Below, one piece after another: positions 22,084 through 34,300 of a stretch of DNA of 64,000 nt (position 1 is its first letter; each line of letters starts with the position of its first letter). Made by a program: the position numbers and the translations under genes. The notes under the pieces are model-generated. The model saw only the letters and a program-made list of their open reading frames with translations, made no database searches and was not told the DNA's origin. The DNA is from Musa acuminata AAA Group (taxonomy: Eukaryota > Streptophyta > Magnoliopsida > Zingiberales > Musaceae). The stretch lies in contig NC_088327.1 in the NCBI RefSeq assembly GCF_036884655.1, positions 16,075,001 to 16,139,000 of the forward strand. The letters run 5' to 3'.

Positions 22084-23193
22084 ATTCTCTCAACCCCTCC
22101 TACGTTGCCTAGCGCCATCAGAAGCTGAGGTGGTCCTCACTGAGCTTCATGAGTGGATTTGTGGGGAGCACATCGGGGGACGAACCTTAGCTTTCAAAAC
22201 CCTCCGACAAGGGTACTATTGGCCAACCATGCGTTAGGATGCTATGTCATACGTGTAGCAGTGCCCACAATGCCAGCGGCACACCCGACTGCTGCACTAG
22301 CTAGCCATTTCCCCTTACTCCGATAGACGTGGCCTGGCCCTTTGCCCAATGGGAGCTCGACCTCCTTGGACCCTTCCCTCCAGCATCGGGTTAGCGACGC
22401 TTTCTCATAGTCAAGGTCAACTACTTCACGTGGGTGGAAGCCAAACCCTTGGCCTCCATTACCGAGAAGCAAGTCCAGAGCTTCACATGGAAGAATATCA
22501 TCACCAGGTTCGGGATCCCGAAGGCTATCATCGCTGACAACAAAACTTAATTCAACAATACTAAGTTCAAAGTCTATTGCCAGTCGTACGGGATCAGATT
22601 GAAGTTTAGTTTGGTTGCGCACCCCCAAACTAATAGCCAAACCGAGGTGATGAACCGGGAGATTTTGGAAGGCCTCAAGAGGAGAATCTCAGGCGCACAT
22701 GGCGCCTAGCTGGATGAGCTTCCCAGCGTCCTATGGGCAATGCGAACGACTCCCAAAATCGTTTTGGGGGAGTCTCCGTTCAGCCTAGCATTCGGGATCG
22801 AGGCAGTCCTGCCGCCCGAAATGTTATTCCCGACCCTGCGCACCTCCAATTACGAGCAAGGAGACTCCGAGGAGGGGGCTCCGAGCAAACCTGGATCTCC
22901 TTGAGGAAAGGAGAGCCAAGGCACATCTGCGTATCTTGGCATATAAGAAGGCGCCAACTTGGATTTACAACCGAAGGGTCCATCCACGCCTAATCAAGGT
23001 CAGGGACCTTGTCCTCCGAAGAGCAGAAGTGAGCGACCCGACCCGAGCAAGGGGAAAGCTCACACCCAACTGGGAAGGTCCCTATCGAGTCTATGACACG
23101 GTCCGAGAGGGGACCTATCGACTCGAGACTATGGAGGGAAGTCCCTTGCCGAGAATGTGGAATGTGGTAAACCTGAAGAAATTCTACCCATAA
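22084..23193 (+). pseudogene. Element A pol, 3' part: integrase
   Basis: Degenerate Tat-type integrase. An HHCC zinc region (GEHIGGRTL ... CPQCQRH) is followed by a core with several stops. The C-terminal segment is well kept in 22936-23193 (LVLRRAEVSDPTRARGKLTPNWEGPYRV ending VVNLKKFYP). No chromodomain follows, consistent with Tat rather than a chromovirus. Confidence 0.85.
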
Positions 23194-23376
23194 AGGAGGC
23201 TGGTCAGGGTGCAGAAAAGATATGTGGGGCCCGCGCACCCACGGTTCGGGAAAATAGCAAGTCAGAATTTCAAAATAAAAGTGCTTCTTAATGATAAAGG
23301 AGATACACATGGCGGTCGGGCGGCACGACCCCAAGCCTGATCGGAGCAAAAGACAAAAGGAGAGGGGGCGTAGCCC

Positions 23377-24240
23377 CTAGCTCGAGGGAGGAGTCGCGGG
23401 CCCATCGTCGAAGAGGGCGTTCGCTGGCATGTTGACGTCCTGATCCACCGGGTTGTCGACAATCGGGTCCGACCCCAGCTCCAGGTCCCGGTACTTCACC
23501 CGGAAGTGAGCGTAGGCCACTTGGTACCCGTACTCGTACGTGACCCGGCCCGACCTTACCAAGTCACGCTCCAACTCGACGGACGCTTTATACCCAGTGA
23601 TCGCCTCCTCGACCCTTTTGGGCAACCCCAGCCGCTCCTCCTTCAGGGCCTCCTCGGCGGCCCAACTTGTCGCCTTGGCGGTCTCAACGTCCTGGGAGAG
23701 GGTCAGCATCTCGTCATCCGGCGAACGGATGTGTGACTGGCTTTCTTCCAGCCCGATCTTCAAACGAGCCACCTCCTCACCGAGTGTCATTGCGTGCTCT
23801 TCGGTCATGGCAACGACCTCTAGACCCCCCTTGGCTCGTAGCTCCAGGTTCTTCAATCGGAGGGCGACGTCAATTTCCGAATGGCGCCCGATCACCCGCC
23901 CAGCACCGGGGACTCGGTCAATCAACGCCATACCGTAGTGTTGTCTCTGCACAAGGATCGGTGTCAGCACCCAAGTAAGATGGGATCGGGTAGGGAAAGG
24001 AAGCCACTACTTACCCAGACGAGCGACTTGGCCACCCGCTCTACCAGCACTTCGAAGGTGGAGCTGTAGAGGTCCTTGGCCAGGGTTGGGTGCAGAGCCC
24101 CTCGGACGAACTCCTGGGCGGTTAGCCCATCGCCCTAGAGACGGCTGTCGGCCTTGAGGGTCGGCCACCGAGCGACGTAGGGGGCCCTCGGCTCTCCGGC
24201 CGAAAGATCGACCATATTCTGGGCTTGGTACTGCCCACCA
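23377..24240 (-). pseudogene. Antisense ORF of element A, spliced, coiled-coil protein
   Basis: Located between pol and the 3' LTR, on the opposite strand. Exon 2 (23946 down to the stop at 23377) encodes about 190 aa. Its middle is rich in Glu, Ala, Leu and Lys and coiled-coil-like (EEHAMTLGEEVARLKIGLEE); its C-terminus is acidic (YRDLELGSDPIVDN). An upstream exon ends at 24015 in KSLVW with a good donor (TGG|GTAAGT at 24014-24009). The acceptor TGCAG precedes 23946, and both sides are phase 0. Further upstream the frame reads back to at least 24240 but has a TAG at about 24136. Antisense ORFs at this place are known from some Tat-lineage elements (for example maize Grande gene 23). Function is unknown. 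Confidence 0.7.
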
Positions 24241-24338
24241 TCGGCCCAGGAATAGATGCAACATAGTTCTCGTACCGGCAATGGGCGCGTCGGTGCCCTC
24301 TTGGAAGGGTCACTACCGGAGAGAGAGAAGTGGTAAGG

Positions 24339-25216
24339 TGTATTTTGGTCCCCGGATCAGTCACCACCGACGTCACACGCCACGTTCCAACCAATGTCAG
24401 AATCCGACGCCGCACGCCATCAGAACCCCGTGACACACGTCAAGCCAGGTTCCATACCGAGACACTATGCGACACTACTATCCCGAGGGCTCGCAGTGGC
24501 GCCGTCTGACGCCGCTCAGGCATCCCCCAAGACGCTAACTCGTTAGAAAAGTCGTCTCATCCCACAAAGGTCAGCGGCCATACCGAACCGAGGCACAACC
24601 AATCCTCGCACAATAGTATATAAACCCCTGGCCGACACCCGGCCAAAAGGGAGGAAAAAACTCGATATAAAAATGCTCCACTAACTTGCTCGTCAGAGGG
24701 ACCAAAGTTGGGAAACACCCGACGAAGGGCATTTTGCAGGAAGGCAGACACCCCCAAACGACGAGCGCCTCAACCCGGAAATTACCATCTAGTACACGAG
24801 GGCGCGTTGTCATTCATCCCGGAGTTGGAGAGACGTGTCCCACCACAAATGGCGCTCGGGTCGGCAAATCGAGAAACGCTGATCAACATCCTCTCACGAG
24901 GGCCCAGTCGACTCTGCCAGCCCGACCCTTGCCCGAGTCGCTCCGAAATGGCCACTCTCGAGCGACGAGCATCTCGACCCAAGAGATACCTTCTATCACA
25001 TAAGGTAGAGCAGTGAGCCGGCCCGGATCCTGGACCAACACCGACCAACATTCCTTCCCAAGGGTGCGGCCACCTCATCATCCTACTTACTCCGCAAGAA
25101 GCTTCCAACATCGACCCGTGGACCTAATTATGCTAACTCATCAATCATGATACTTTTGTTCACCGACAATCGGCAAACATGTTACTTTATTTATGGTATA
25201 GGAACTGAGCGGATCA
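24339..25216 (+). repeat. Element A 3' LTR
   Basis: Starts TGTATTTTGGTCCCC after a purine-rich tract (GGAGAGAGAGAAG). The LTR promoter AATAGTATATAAACCCC is at about 24612-24628. The end is set at CA 25216 on the strength of the AAGAT duplication; an earlier end near 25168 is possible. Confidence 0.75.
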
Positions 25217-25221
25217 AAGAT
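25217..25221. repeat. Candidate target-site duplication of element A (right)
   Basis: AAGAT, matching 9285-9289. Confidence 0.5.
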
Positions 25222-25331
25222 CAGAAGTCTTAAGTACGTTTCGATCGGCGATCGATTTAGGAAACCGAGGCAAATAGGGAAAAAAAAAGCAAAAACACGA
25301 CGACTGCTAGTGGATTTAGCCATTGAGAGAG

Positions 25332-28300
25332 ATGGCAGCCGACCTTCGAGGGCGAAGGCGTCGAGGAGAGAGCTGGTGTTTGGCGCTCGAAAGAAACGGG
25401 AGTCGGAGGGTATGTTGTTGTTGTTAGGGTTCTTCCCTCCGTTGCTTCCTCTGACGTGGCTCCGCCGCTTTTGTTAGAACACCCAGCCTCCATCCTCCCA
25501 TTGCTCCACTCTCGACGGTCAACGCACTCCCATTTCTCACTAATCTCTTCAAATAGTTTCTATTAGAAGCCATGCCGAGAGAGACAGCGAGGGAGACCTG
25601 CGGCCCTGTCACCCTTCTTCGAACCTTACCGGAATGTAGCTGTTTAACATCTTCTATGTACTATTATTTGTTTCTTATGACTATTTCATCATTATAACAA
25701 ATATTTTCATTATGTGTGTTTTGTAGCGCTTTGCTTGTATCCTATTTTAATCGCCACATATTTGCAGATTAGACCACTTGATGTATTTTCTTTTGTTTCC
25801 ATATGTTTCATTTGGTAAATTTTAGTGGCTGTTTCTCTGGATATGTTTGCGCTGGAGGTTTTTTTATTTGTTCTCCAGTTCACCATGACACAATCTAAAT
25901 TATTTGCACACATTTTAGGAGTTGCTATTTTGCGAGCATGGTGAACCTAAAATTGATGGAGAAGCTTGGAGTTCTCAAGTTTTTGTTTTTTGTTTTACTT
26001 TTTTCTGAAGTATTAGATTGATTTATTTAAATAACTTTTCACTAAAGGTAGAATTGCATTGAGAAGTTCAGAATTTGAACATTACCACATCAATGCTTCA
26101 GAAGAGAGGGCAATGACTTGCATATGAATGTGACTCTCTCTCTGGTACTATTTTCTATTTTAGTCTCTCTGAATGTCCCCTTCTAAGCTGTGTTACTGAT
26201 TCTATACAACATATCTTCTGGCCTGCCCTTTTCTAATGTTCTGTTTGGAGCTGTGGCTGCTCTTACTTAATCTGCGAATGTAGTTCGATACATGTACGCA
26301 AGAGGGTCAAAATGTTAGAATTTTAAAGAGTCACACATGTATAATTAAATGTGTTAAGCCATTATTTTGATTAGCCAAAATTAAAATGATCTAATTAAAA
26401 TAAAGTTATTTGGCTAAAGGACATAATTGTTATGAAAATTAATTGTGTGGATACCATCATGTTTCTAACTTAATGACGAGATAAGTTAGGAATATGAAAC
26501 TCTTGAGGCATAATTGCAGATTCATCAATTATGAATACAATCATAATTGTGGATTCATCAGTTATGACTATAAATAAGGTTATGGTCCCCGGTTGCAGTA
26601 TCAAAAAAATGAAGTTTCTCTTCACCCGTCAAGGAGAAATCTAAAGTTCAAAAGGTACTCTGCAATTGGAAGACCAAATCACCAATCAATTCAGAAAATA
26701 CTCTAATGGATTCATCAGGTACGCTTCCGTATTAATCTGTTTATCAATTGTTGTAGGATTTCATGCATATTATAATGGATTTGATAAGTTTTATGGAAAC
26801 ATTCTTAATCCCTTATTTTGGATCTATTCGGTTTTGATTTTATAAAACAATTATTTGATCCATATTTGATATGTTAAAAAGAACCCCAACAAGTGGTATC
26901 AGAGCCATCCTACAATGATTGATGAACATTTAAGCTTTTTTCTCATTAATTTTAATGATGTTTTCATCAATATTTTAAAGTAATTTGGTTCTATCATCGT
27001 TGGGAAAGATGATAGTTTTATGTAATCATGCTATTTTGAAGTGATTCGGTTCTATTATCGTTGGAAAAGATTATGGTTTTATGTAATCATACTACAGCAT
27101 ACTTCACATTCAATTTAGTGCCTTTTGCTGATGTGATATCAGTTTAATTTTGGATTATCTTTTCCACTTAGTGTCTTTTCCTATTCATCAATATGCAAAA
27201 TTCATTTTTGCACTACAAGGCATAAATTTCCCAAATTATTTTTGGATTTTATCTAATTAATATGAATTTAATTAATTAGATATTGTTGTAATATTATGTT
27301 GGTTTAATAATATTGTTGCAATATTATGTTGGATTAAACATAATATTGGTTCTATAAAGTTGTTTGTTGACATAAATTGAATGATTTACATGCTTTAAAT
27401 ATTTTAGTCAACAAATTAAGATCAAGCCAATTTGACTAATATGGTCTAAATTCAATTAGTGATTGTTTAATATTAGATTGAGTAATTTAATATATGAAGT
27501 CGCCAAAGTGACCTCTCATATATAACATTTCTCATGAAAATATTAAATGTAGTGTGTATTTACATCCATGCGGTAATTATCCGGCCCAAAGGAAGGTTAA
27601 TGACTGGCAGGATTTTATACATACTTGTAATGGTAAATACGTGATAATTATAAAGTTATACATGTAAATGATAAATCAATCCAAAGATGGGTTTTTCATT
27701 TGACATGCCTTATTATCAGTATTTGATCATTACAACAAGACTACCACTAGCAATTAATATTGAAGTCCAAAGACAAGATATTAATGTTGCACTTGGAATC
27801 TTGAGATGGGTTAAATCATTATTTGAATTTACTTAAGTTTATGGTAATAAATATGAGCATAATTTCTAGTTATCTATTGTTCTCTTATTTAGGTTCTCTT
27901 ATAAAAATATCTGCTAACCTCAATTCAGTACTGGTTTTAAACGAAACCAACTTTAAGGGCAAGAAAAGAAAATACAAATATGGAAAGAATGAGGCTGATA
28001 AGGACCCAGTACAGAAGAAACAAAATAAGGATGATACTTGTTTCTTCTACAAGAAATCTGGGCATTTAAAGAAGGACTGTGCTAAATATCATGCTTGGCA
28101 TGCTAAAAAGGGAACATTCCTTACTTTGGTTTGTTCAGAAATCAATTTAAATTCAGTACCTAGAAACACTTGGTGGTTAGACTCCGGTGCAACAACTAAC
28201 ATCAGTGTATCAATGCAAGGTTGCCTAAGCTACCGAAGGCCTAATAATGCTGAGAGAAGCATTTATGTGGGAGACGGAAAATCAGTAGATGTGAAAGCTA

Positions 28301-31300
28301 TAGGCATATTTAGATTTTTATTGTGTACCGGATATTATTTGGATTTAAAAGACACTTTTATTGTACCGTCATTTAGACGGAACTTAATTTCTGTTTCTTA
28401 TTTGGACAAATCTGGTTATTCTTGTTCATTTGGAAACAATCAGTTTACTTTGTCTTTAAATTCAAATATGATTGGAACTGGTTCACTTATGACTTATGAC
28501 AATCTATATTTACTTGATACTATAGCATCCTATCATGAAACCTTGAATGCGGAATTGCGAGGTACTAAATGTAAAATTGAAAATTCTGGTATATTATGGC
28601 ATAAACGTTTGGGTCATATCTCTAGAAATAGAGTTGAAAGACTTGTGTCAGATGAGATTCTTGATCCCATTGACTTATCAGGTCTAGATGTTTGTGTTGA
28701 ATGCATTAAAGGTAAATAAACCAAACCTAGGAGATCAGGTGCATATAGAGCTACAGATGTCTTAGAATTGATACATATAGATATTTGTGGACTATTTCCT
28801 ACACCTTCATGGAATGGTCAACAATACTTCATATCATTCATAGACGATTACTCTAGATATGGATATATGTATCTAATACACGAAAAATCTCAATCAGTGT
28901 CCTAAAAGAAATTTGGAAACTTAAGAAATGCATAAGATTCCCTATGCATCAACTGTAGGAAGTCTAATATATGCACAGATTTGTACTCATCCGGATATAG
29001 CGTACATTGTTGGAGTGTTAGGCAGATACTTAAGTAATCCTAGAATGGATCATTGGAAGGCAGCTAAAAGAGTCATGAGATATTTAAAGAGGATAAAAGA
29101 TCATATGCTCACATATAGGAGATCAGACCATTTGGAGATCATTGGGTATTCTGACTCCGATTTTGTTGGATGCCAAGACAGTAGGAAATCCACTTCGGGC
29201 TACATTTATATGTTGGCTGGTGGGGCGATTTCTTGGCATAGTGCCAAGCAATCTCTTATTGCTCCTTCCGCTATGGCAGCGGAATTTGTAGCATGTTTTG
29301 AGGCATCCAATCATGGAATTTGGCTGAGAAATTTTGTCACAGAGCTGCAAATAGTATAAGGGATTGAAAGACCACTAAAGATATACTGTGACAATAAATC
29401 AGCTGTTTTATACTCTAATAACAATAGGAGCTCGACTAAGTCAAAGCACATTGACATCAAGTTCCTAGTTGTGAAAGAAAAGGTACAAAGTAAATAAATT
29501 TCTATAGAACACTTAGGAACAAACTTTATGCTGGCAGATCCTCTCACAAAAGATGTACCACTCAAGGTTTTTCATGAGCATACTGCTCATATGGGTATAT
29601 CAGAATTTGAGGAAACTTCAGTTTAGTGGGAGCCTATCATATGTTTGTTGTATGTTCTATGCCAGATTCTGTATTTGTACAGACATTTTCTGATCAGAAA
29701 TAAAGCTTCAGTTTATTATACTTTGTACATTATGGCTATAAAAGTTATTAATAATCTCATAAAGATAAAGTTGGACCAGTTGAAAATTGACATGTACAGA
29801 TCACATTCATGTAATTTTCATGCTACACATTTCATAATTGATCTATGTCATTTAATTATATTAATATTAGTGATCATTGATGGGTTTAGCTATGATTGAT
29901 ATAGCGAAGACCGCTTTGGTCCTATATTAATATAGTCAATGGACGAGATTGTTTTGTATGTCCTATTTAATAATGGCAATAGTTTTGAGCTCATAAAGAA
30001 TATCACATTTATAAGGATACATATGTGACTCAGTGGGAGATTGTTAGAATTTTAAAGAGTCACACATGTATAATTAAATGTGTTAAGCCATTATTTTGAT
30101 TAGCCAAAATTAAAGTGATCTAATTAAAATAAAGTTATTTGGCTAAAGGACATAATTGTTATGAAAATTAATTGTGTGGATACCATCATGTTCCTAACTT
30201 AATGACGAGATAAGTTAAGAATATGAAACTCTTGAGACATAATTGCAGATTCATCAATTATGAATACAATCATAATTGTGGATTCATCAGTTATGACTAT
30301 AAATAAGGTTATGGTCCCCGGTTGCAGTATCAAAAAAATGAAGTTTCTCTTCACCCGTCAAGGAGAAATCTAAAGTTCAAAAGGTACTCTGCAATTGGAA
30401 GACCAAATCACCAATCAATTCAGAAAATACTCTAATGGATTCATCAGGTACGCTTCCGTATTAATCTGTTTATCAATTGTTGTAGGATTTCATGCATATT
30501 ATAATGGATTTGATAAGTTTTATGGAAACATTCTTAATCCCTTATTTTGGATCTATTCGGTTTTGATTTTATAAAACAATTATTTGATCCATATTTGATA
30601 TGTTAAAAAGAACCCCAACAAGTGGTATCAGAGCCATCCTACAATGATTGATGAACATTTAAGCTTTTTTCTCATGAATTTTAATGATGTTTTCATCAAT
30701 ATTTTAAAGTAATTTGGTTCTATCATCGTTGGGAAAGATGATAGTTTTATGTAATCATGCTATTTTGAAGTGATTCGGTTCTATTATCGTTGGAAAAGAT
30801 TATGGTTTTATGTAATCATACTACAGCATACTTCACATTCAATTTAGTGCCTTTTGCTGATGCGATATCAGTTTAATTTTGGATTATCTTTTCCACTTAG
30901 TGTCTTTTCCTATTCATCAATATGCAAAATTCATTTTTGCACTACAAGGCATAAATTTCCCAAATTCTTTTTGGATTTTATCTAATTAATATGAATTTAA
31001 TTAATTAGATATTATTGTAATATTATGTTGGTTTAATAATATTGTTGCAATATTATGTTGGATTAAACATAATATTGGTTCTATAAAGTTGTTTGTTGAC
31101 ATAAATTGAATGATTTACATGCTTTAAATATTTTAGTCAACAAATTAAGATCAAGCCAATTTGACTAATATGGTCTAAATTCAATTAGTGATTGTTTAAT
31201 ATTAGATTGAGTAATTTAATATATGAAGTCGCCAAAGTGACCTCTCATATATAACATTTCTCATGAAAATATTAAATGTAGTGTGTATTTACATCCATGC

Positions 31301-34300
31301 GGTAATTATCCGGCCCAAAGGAAGGTTAATGACTGGCAGGATTTTATACATACTTGTAATGGTAAATACGTGATAATTATAAAGTTATACATGTAAATGA
31401 TAAATCAATCGAAAGATGGGTTTTTCATTTGACATGCCTTATTATCAGTATTTGATCATTACAACAAGACTACCACTAGCAATTAATATTGAAGTCCAAA
31501 GACAAGATATTAATGTTGCACTTGGTATCTTGAGATGGGTTAAATCATTATTTGAATTTACTTAAGTTTATGGTAATAAATATGAGCATAATTTCTGGTT
31601 ATCTATTGTTCTCTTATTTAGGTTCTCTTATAAAAATATCTGCTAACCTCAATTCAGTACTGGTTTTAAACGAAACCAACTTTAAGGGCAAGAAAAGAAA
31701 ATACAAATATGGAAAGAATGAGGTTGATAAGGACCCAGTACAGAAGAAACAAAATAAGGATGATACTTGTTTCTTCTACAAGAAATCTGGGCATTTAAAG
31801 AAGGACTGTGCTAAATATCATGCTTGGCATGCTAAAAAGGGAACATTCCTTACTTTGGTTTGTTCAGAAATCAATTTAACTTCAGTACCTAGAAACACTT
31901 GGTGGTTAGACTCCGGTGCAACAACTAACATCAGTGTATCAATGCAAGGTTGCCTAAGCTACCGAAGGCCTAATAATGCTGAGAGAAGCATTTATGTGGG
32001 GGACGGAAAATCAGTAGATGTGAAAGCTATAGGCATATTTAGATTGTTATTGTGTACCGGATATTATTTGGATTTAAAAGACACTTTTATTGTACCGTCA
32101 TTTAGACGGAACTTAATTTCTGTTTCTTATTTGGACAAATCTGGTTATTCTTGTTCATTTGGGAACAATCAGTTTACTTTGTCTTTAAATTCAAATATGA
32201 TTGGAACTGGTTCACTTATGACTTATGACAATCTATATTTACTTGATACTATAGCATCCTATCATGAAACCTTGAATGCGGAATTGCGAGGTACTAAATG
32301 TAAAATTGAAAATTCTGGTATATTATGGCATAAACGTTTGGGTCATATCTCTAGAAATAGAGTTGAAAGACTTGTGTCAGATGGGATTCTTGATCCCATT
32401 GACTTATCAGGTCTAGATGTTTGTGTTGAATGCATTAAAGGTAAATAAACCAAACCTAGGAGATCAGGTGTATATAGAGCTACAGATGTCTTAGAATTGA
32501 TACATATAGATATTTGTGGACCATTTCCTACACCTTCATGGAATGGTCAACAATACTTCATATCATTCATATACGATTACTCTAGATATGGATACATGTA
32601 TCTAATACATGAAAAATCTCAATCAGTGTCCTAAAAGAAATTTGGAAACTTAAAATTTGCATAAGATTCCCTATGCATCAACTGTAGGAAGTCTAATATA
32701 TGCACAGATTTGTACGCATCCGGATATAGCGTACATTGTTGGAGTGTTAGGCAGATACTTAAGCAATCCTAGAATGGATCATTGGAAGGCAGCTAAAAGA
32801 GTCATGAGATATTTAAAGAGGATAAAAGATCATATGCTCACATATAGGAGATCAGACCATTTGGGGATCATTGGGTATTCTGACTCCGATTTTGTTGGAT
32901 GCCAAGACAGTAGGAAATCCACTTCGGGCTACATTTATATGTTGGCTGGTGGGGCGATTTCTTGGCATAGTGCCAAGCAATCTCTTATTGCTCCTTCCAC
33001 TATGGCAGCGGAATTTGTAGAATGTTTTGAGGCATCCAATCATGGAATTTGGCTGGGAAATTTTGTCACAGAGCTGCAAATAGTATAAGGGATTGAAAGA
33101 CCACTAAAGATATACTGTGACAATAAATCAGCTGTTTTATACTCTAATAACAATAGGAGCTCGACTAAGTCAAAGCACATTGACATCAAGTTCCTAGTTG
33201 TGAAAGAAAAGGTACAAAGTAAATAAATTTCTATAGAACACTTGGGAACAAACTTTATGTTGGCAGATCCTCTCACAAAAGATGTACCACTCAAGGTTTT
33301 TCATGAGCATACTGCTCATATGGGTATATCAGAGTTTGAGGAAACTTCAGTTTAGTGGGAGCCTGTCATATGTTTGTTGTATGTTCTATGCCAGATTCTG
33401 TATTTGTACAGACATTTTCTGATCAGAAATAAAGCTTCAGTTTATTATACTTTGTACATTATGACTATTAAAGTTATTAATGATCTCATAAAGATAAAGT
33501 TGGACCAGTTGAAAATTGACATGTACAGATCACATTCATGTAATTTTCATGCTACACATTTCATAATTGATCTATGTCATTTGATTATATTAAAATTAGT
33601 GATCATTGATGTGTTTAGCTATGATTGATATAGCGAAGACCGCTTTGGTCCTATATTAATATAGTCAATGGACGAGATTGTTTTGTATGTCTTATTTAAT
33701 AATGGCAATAGTTTTGAGCTCATAAAGAATATCACATTTATAAGGATACATATGTGACTCAGTGGGAGATTGTTAGAATTTTAAAAAGTCACACATGTAT
33801 AATTAAATGTGTTAAGCCATTATTTTGATTAGCCAAAATTAAAGTGATCTAATTAAAATAAAGTTATTTGGCTAAAGGACATAATTGTTATGAAAATTAA
33901 TTGTGTGGATACCATCATGTTCCTAACTTAATGACGAGATAAGTTAAGAATATGAAACTCTTGAGGCATAATTGCAGATTCATCAATTATGAATACAATC
34001 ATAATTGTGGATTCATCAGTTATGACTATAAATAAGGTTATGGTCCCCGGTTGCAGTATCAAAAAAATGAAGTTTCTCTTCACCCGTCAAGGAGAAATCT
34101 AAAGTTCAAAAGGTACTCTGCAATTGGAAGACTAAATCACCAATCAATTCAGAAAATACTCTAATGGATTCATCAGGTACGCTTCCGTATTAATCTGTTT
34201 TTCAATTGTTGTAGGATTTCATGCATATTATAATGGATTTGATAAGTTTTATGGAAACATTGTTAATCCCTTATTTTGGATCTATTCGGTTTTGATTTTA

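Larger units (their letters stand above)
9290..25216 (+). mobile_element. Element A: decayed Tat-lineage Ty3/gypsy retrotransposon carrying nested insertions
   Basis: Order: 5' LTR (interrupted by element B), gag, protease, reverse transcriptase, RNase H, a second archaeal-type RNase H, integrase, an antisense ORF, 3' LTR. The extra RNase H, the gag motif YCRFHQDYGHDTEDC and an antisense ORF before the 3' LTR are features of the Tat (Ogre/Retand-like) lineage. It lacks a chromodomain. Several in-frame stops occur in gag, RT, RNase H and integrase, so it is inactive. The 5' LTR loses homology after about 16213, so its last third and the primer-binding site are missing. Without the nested B and C elements, A would be about 7.9 kb. 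Confidence 0.85.
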
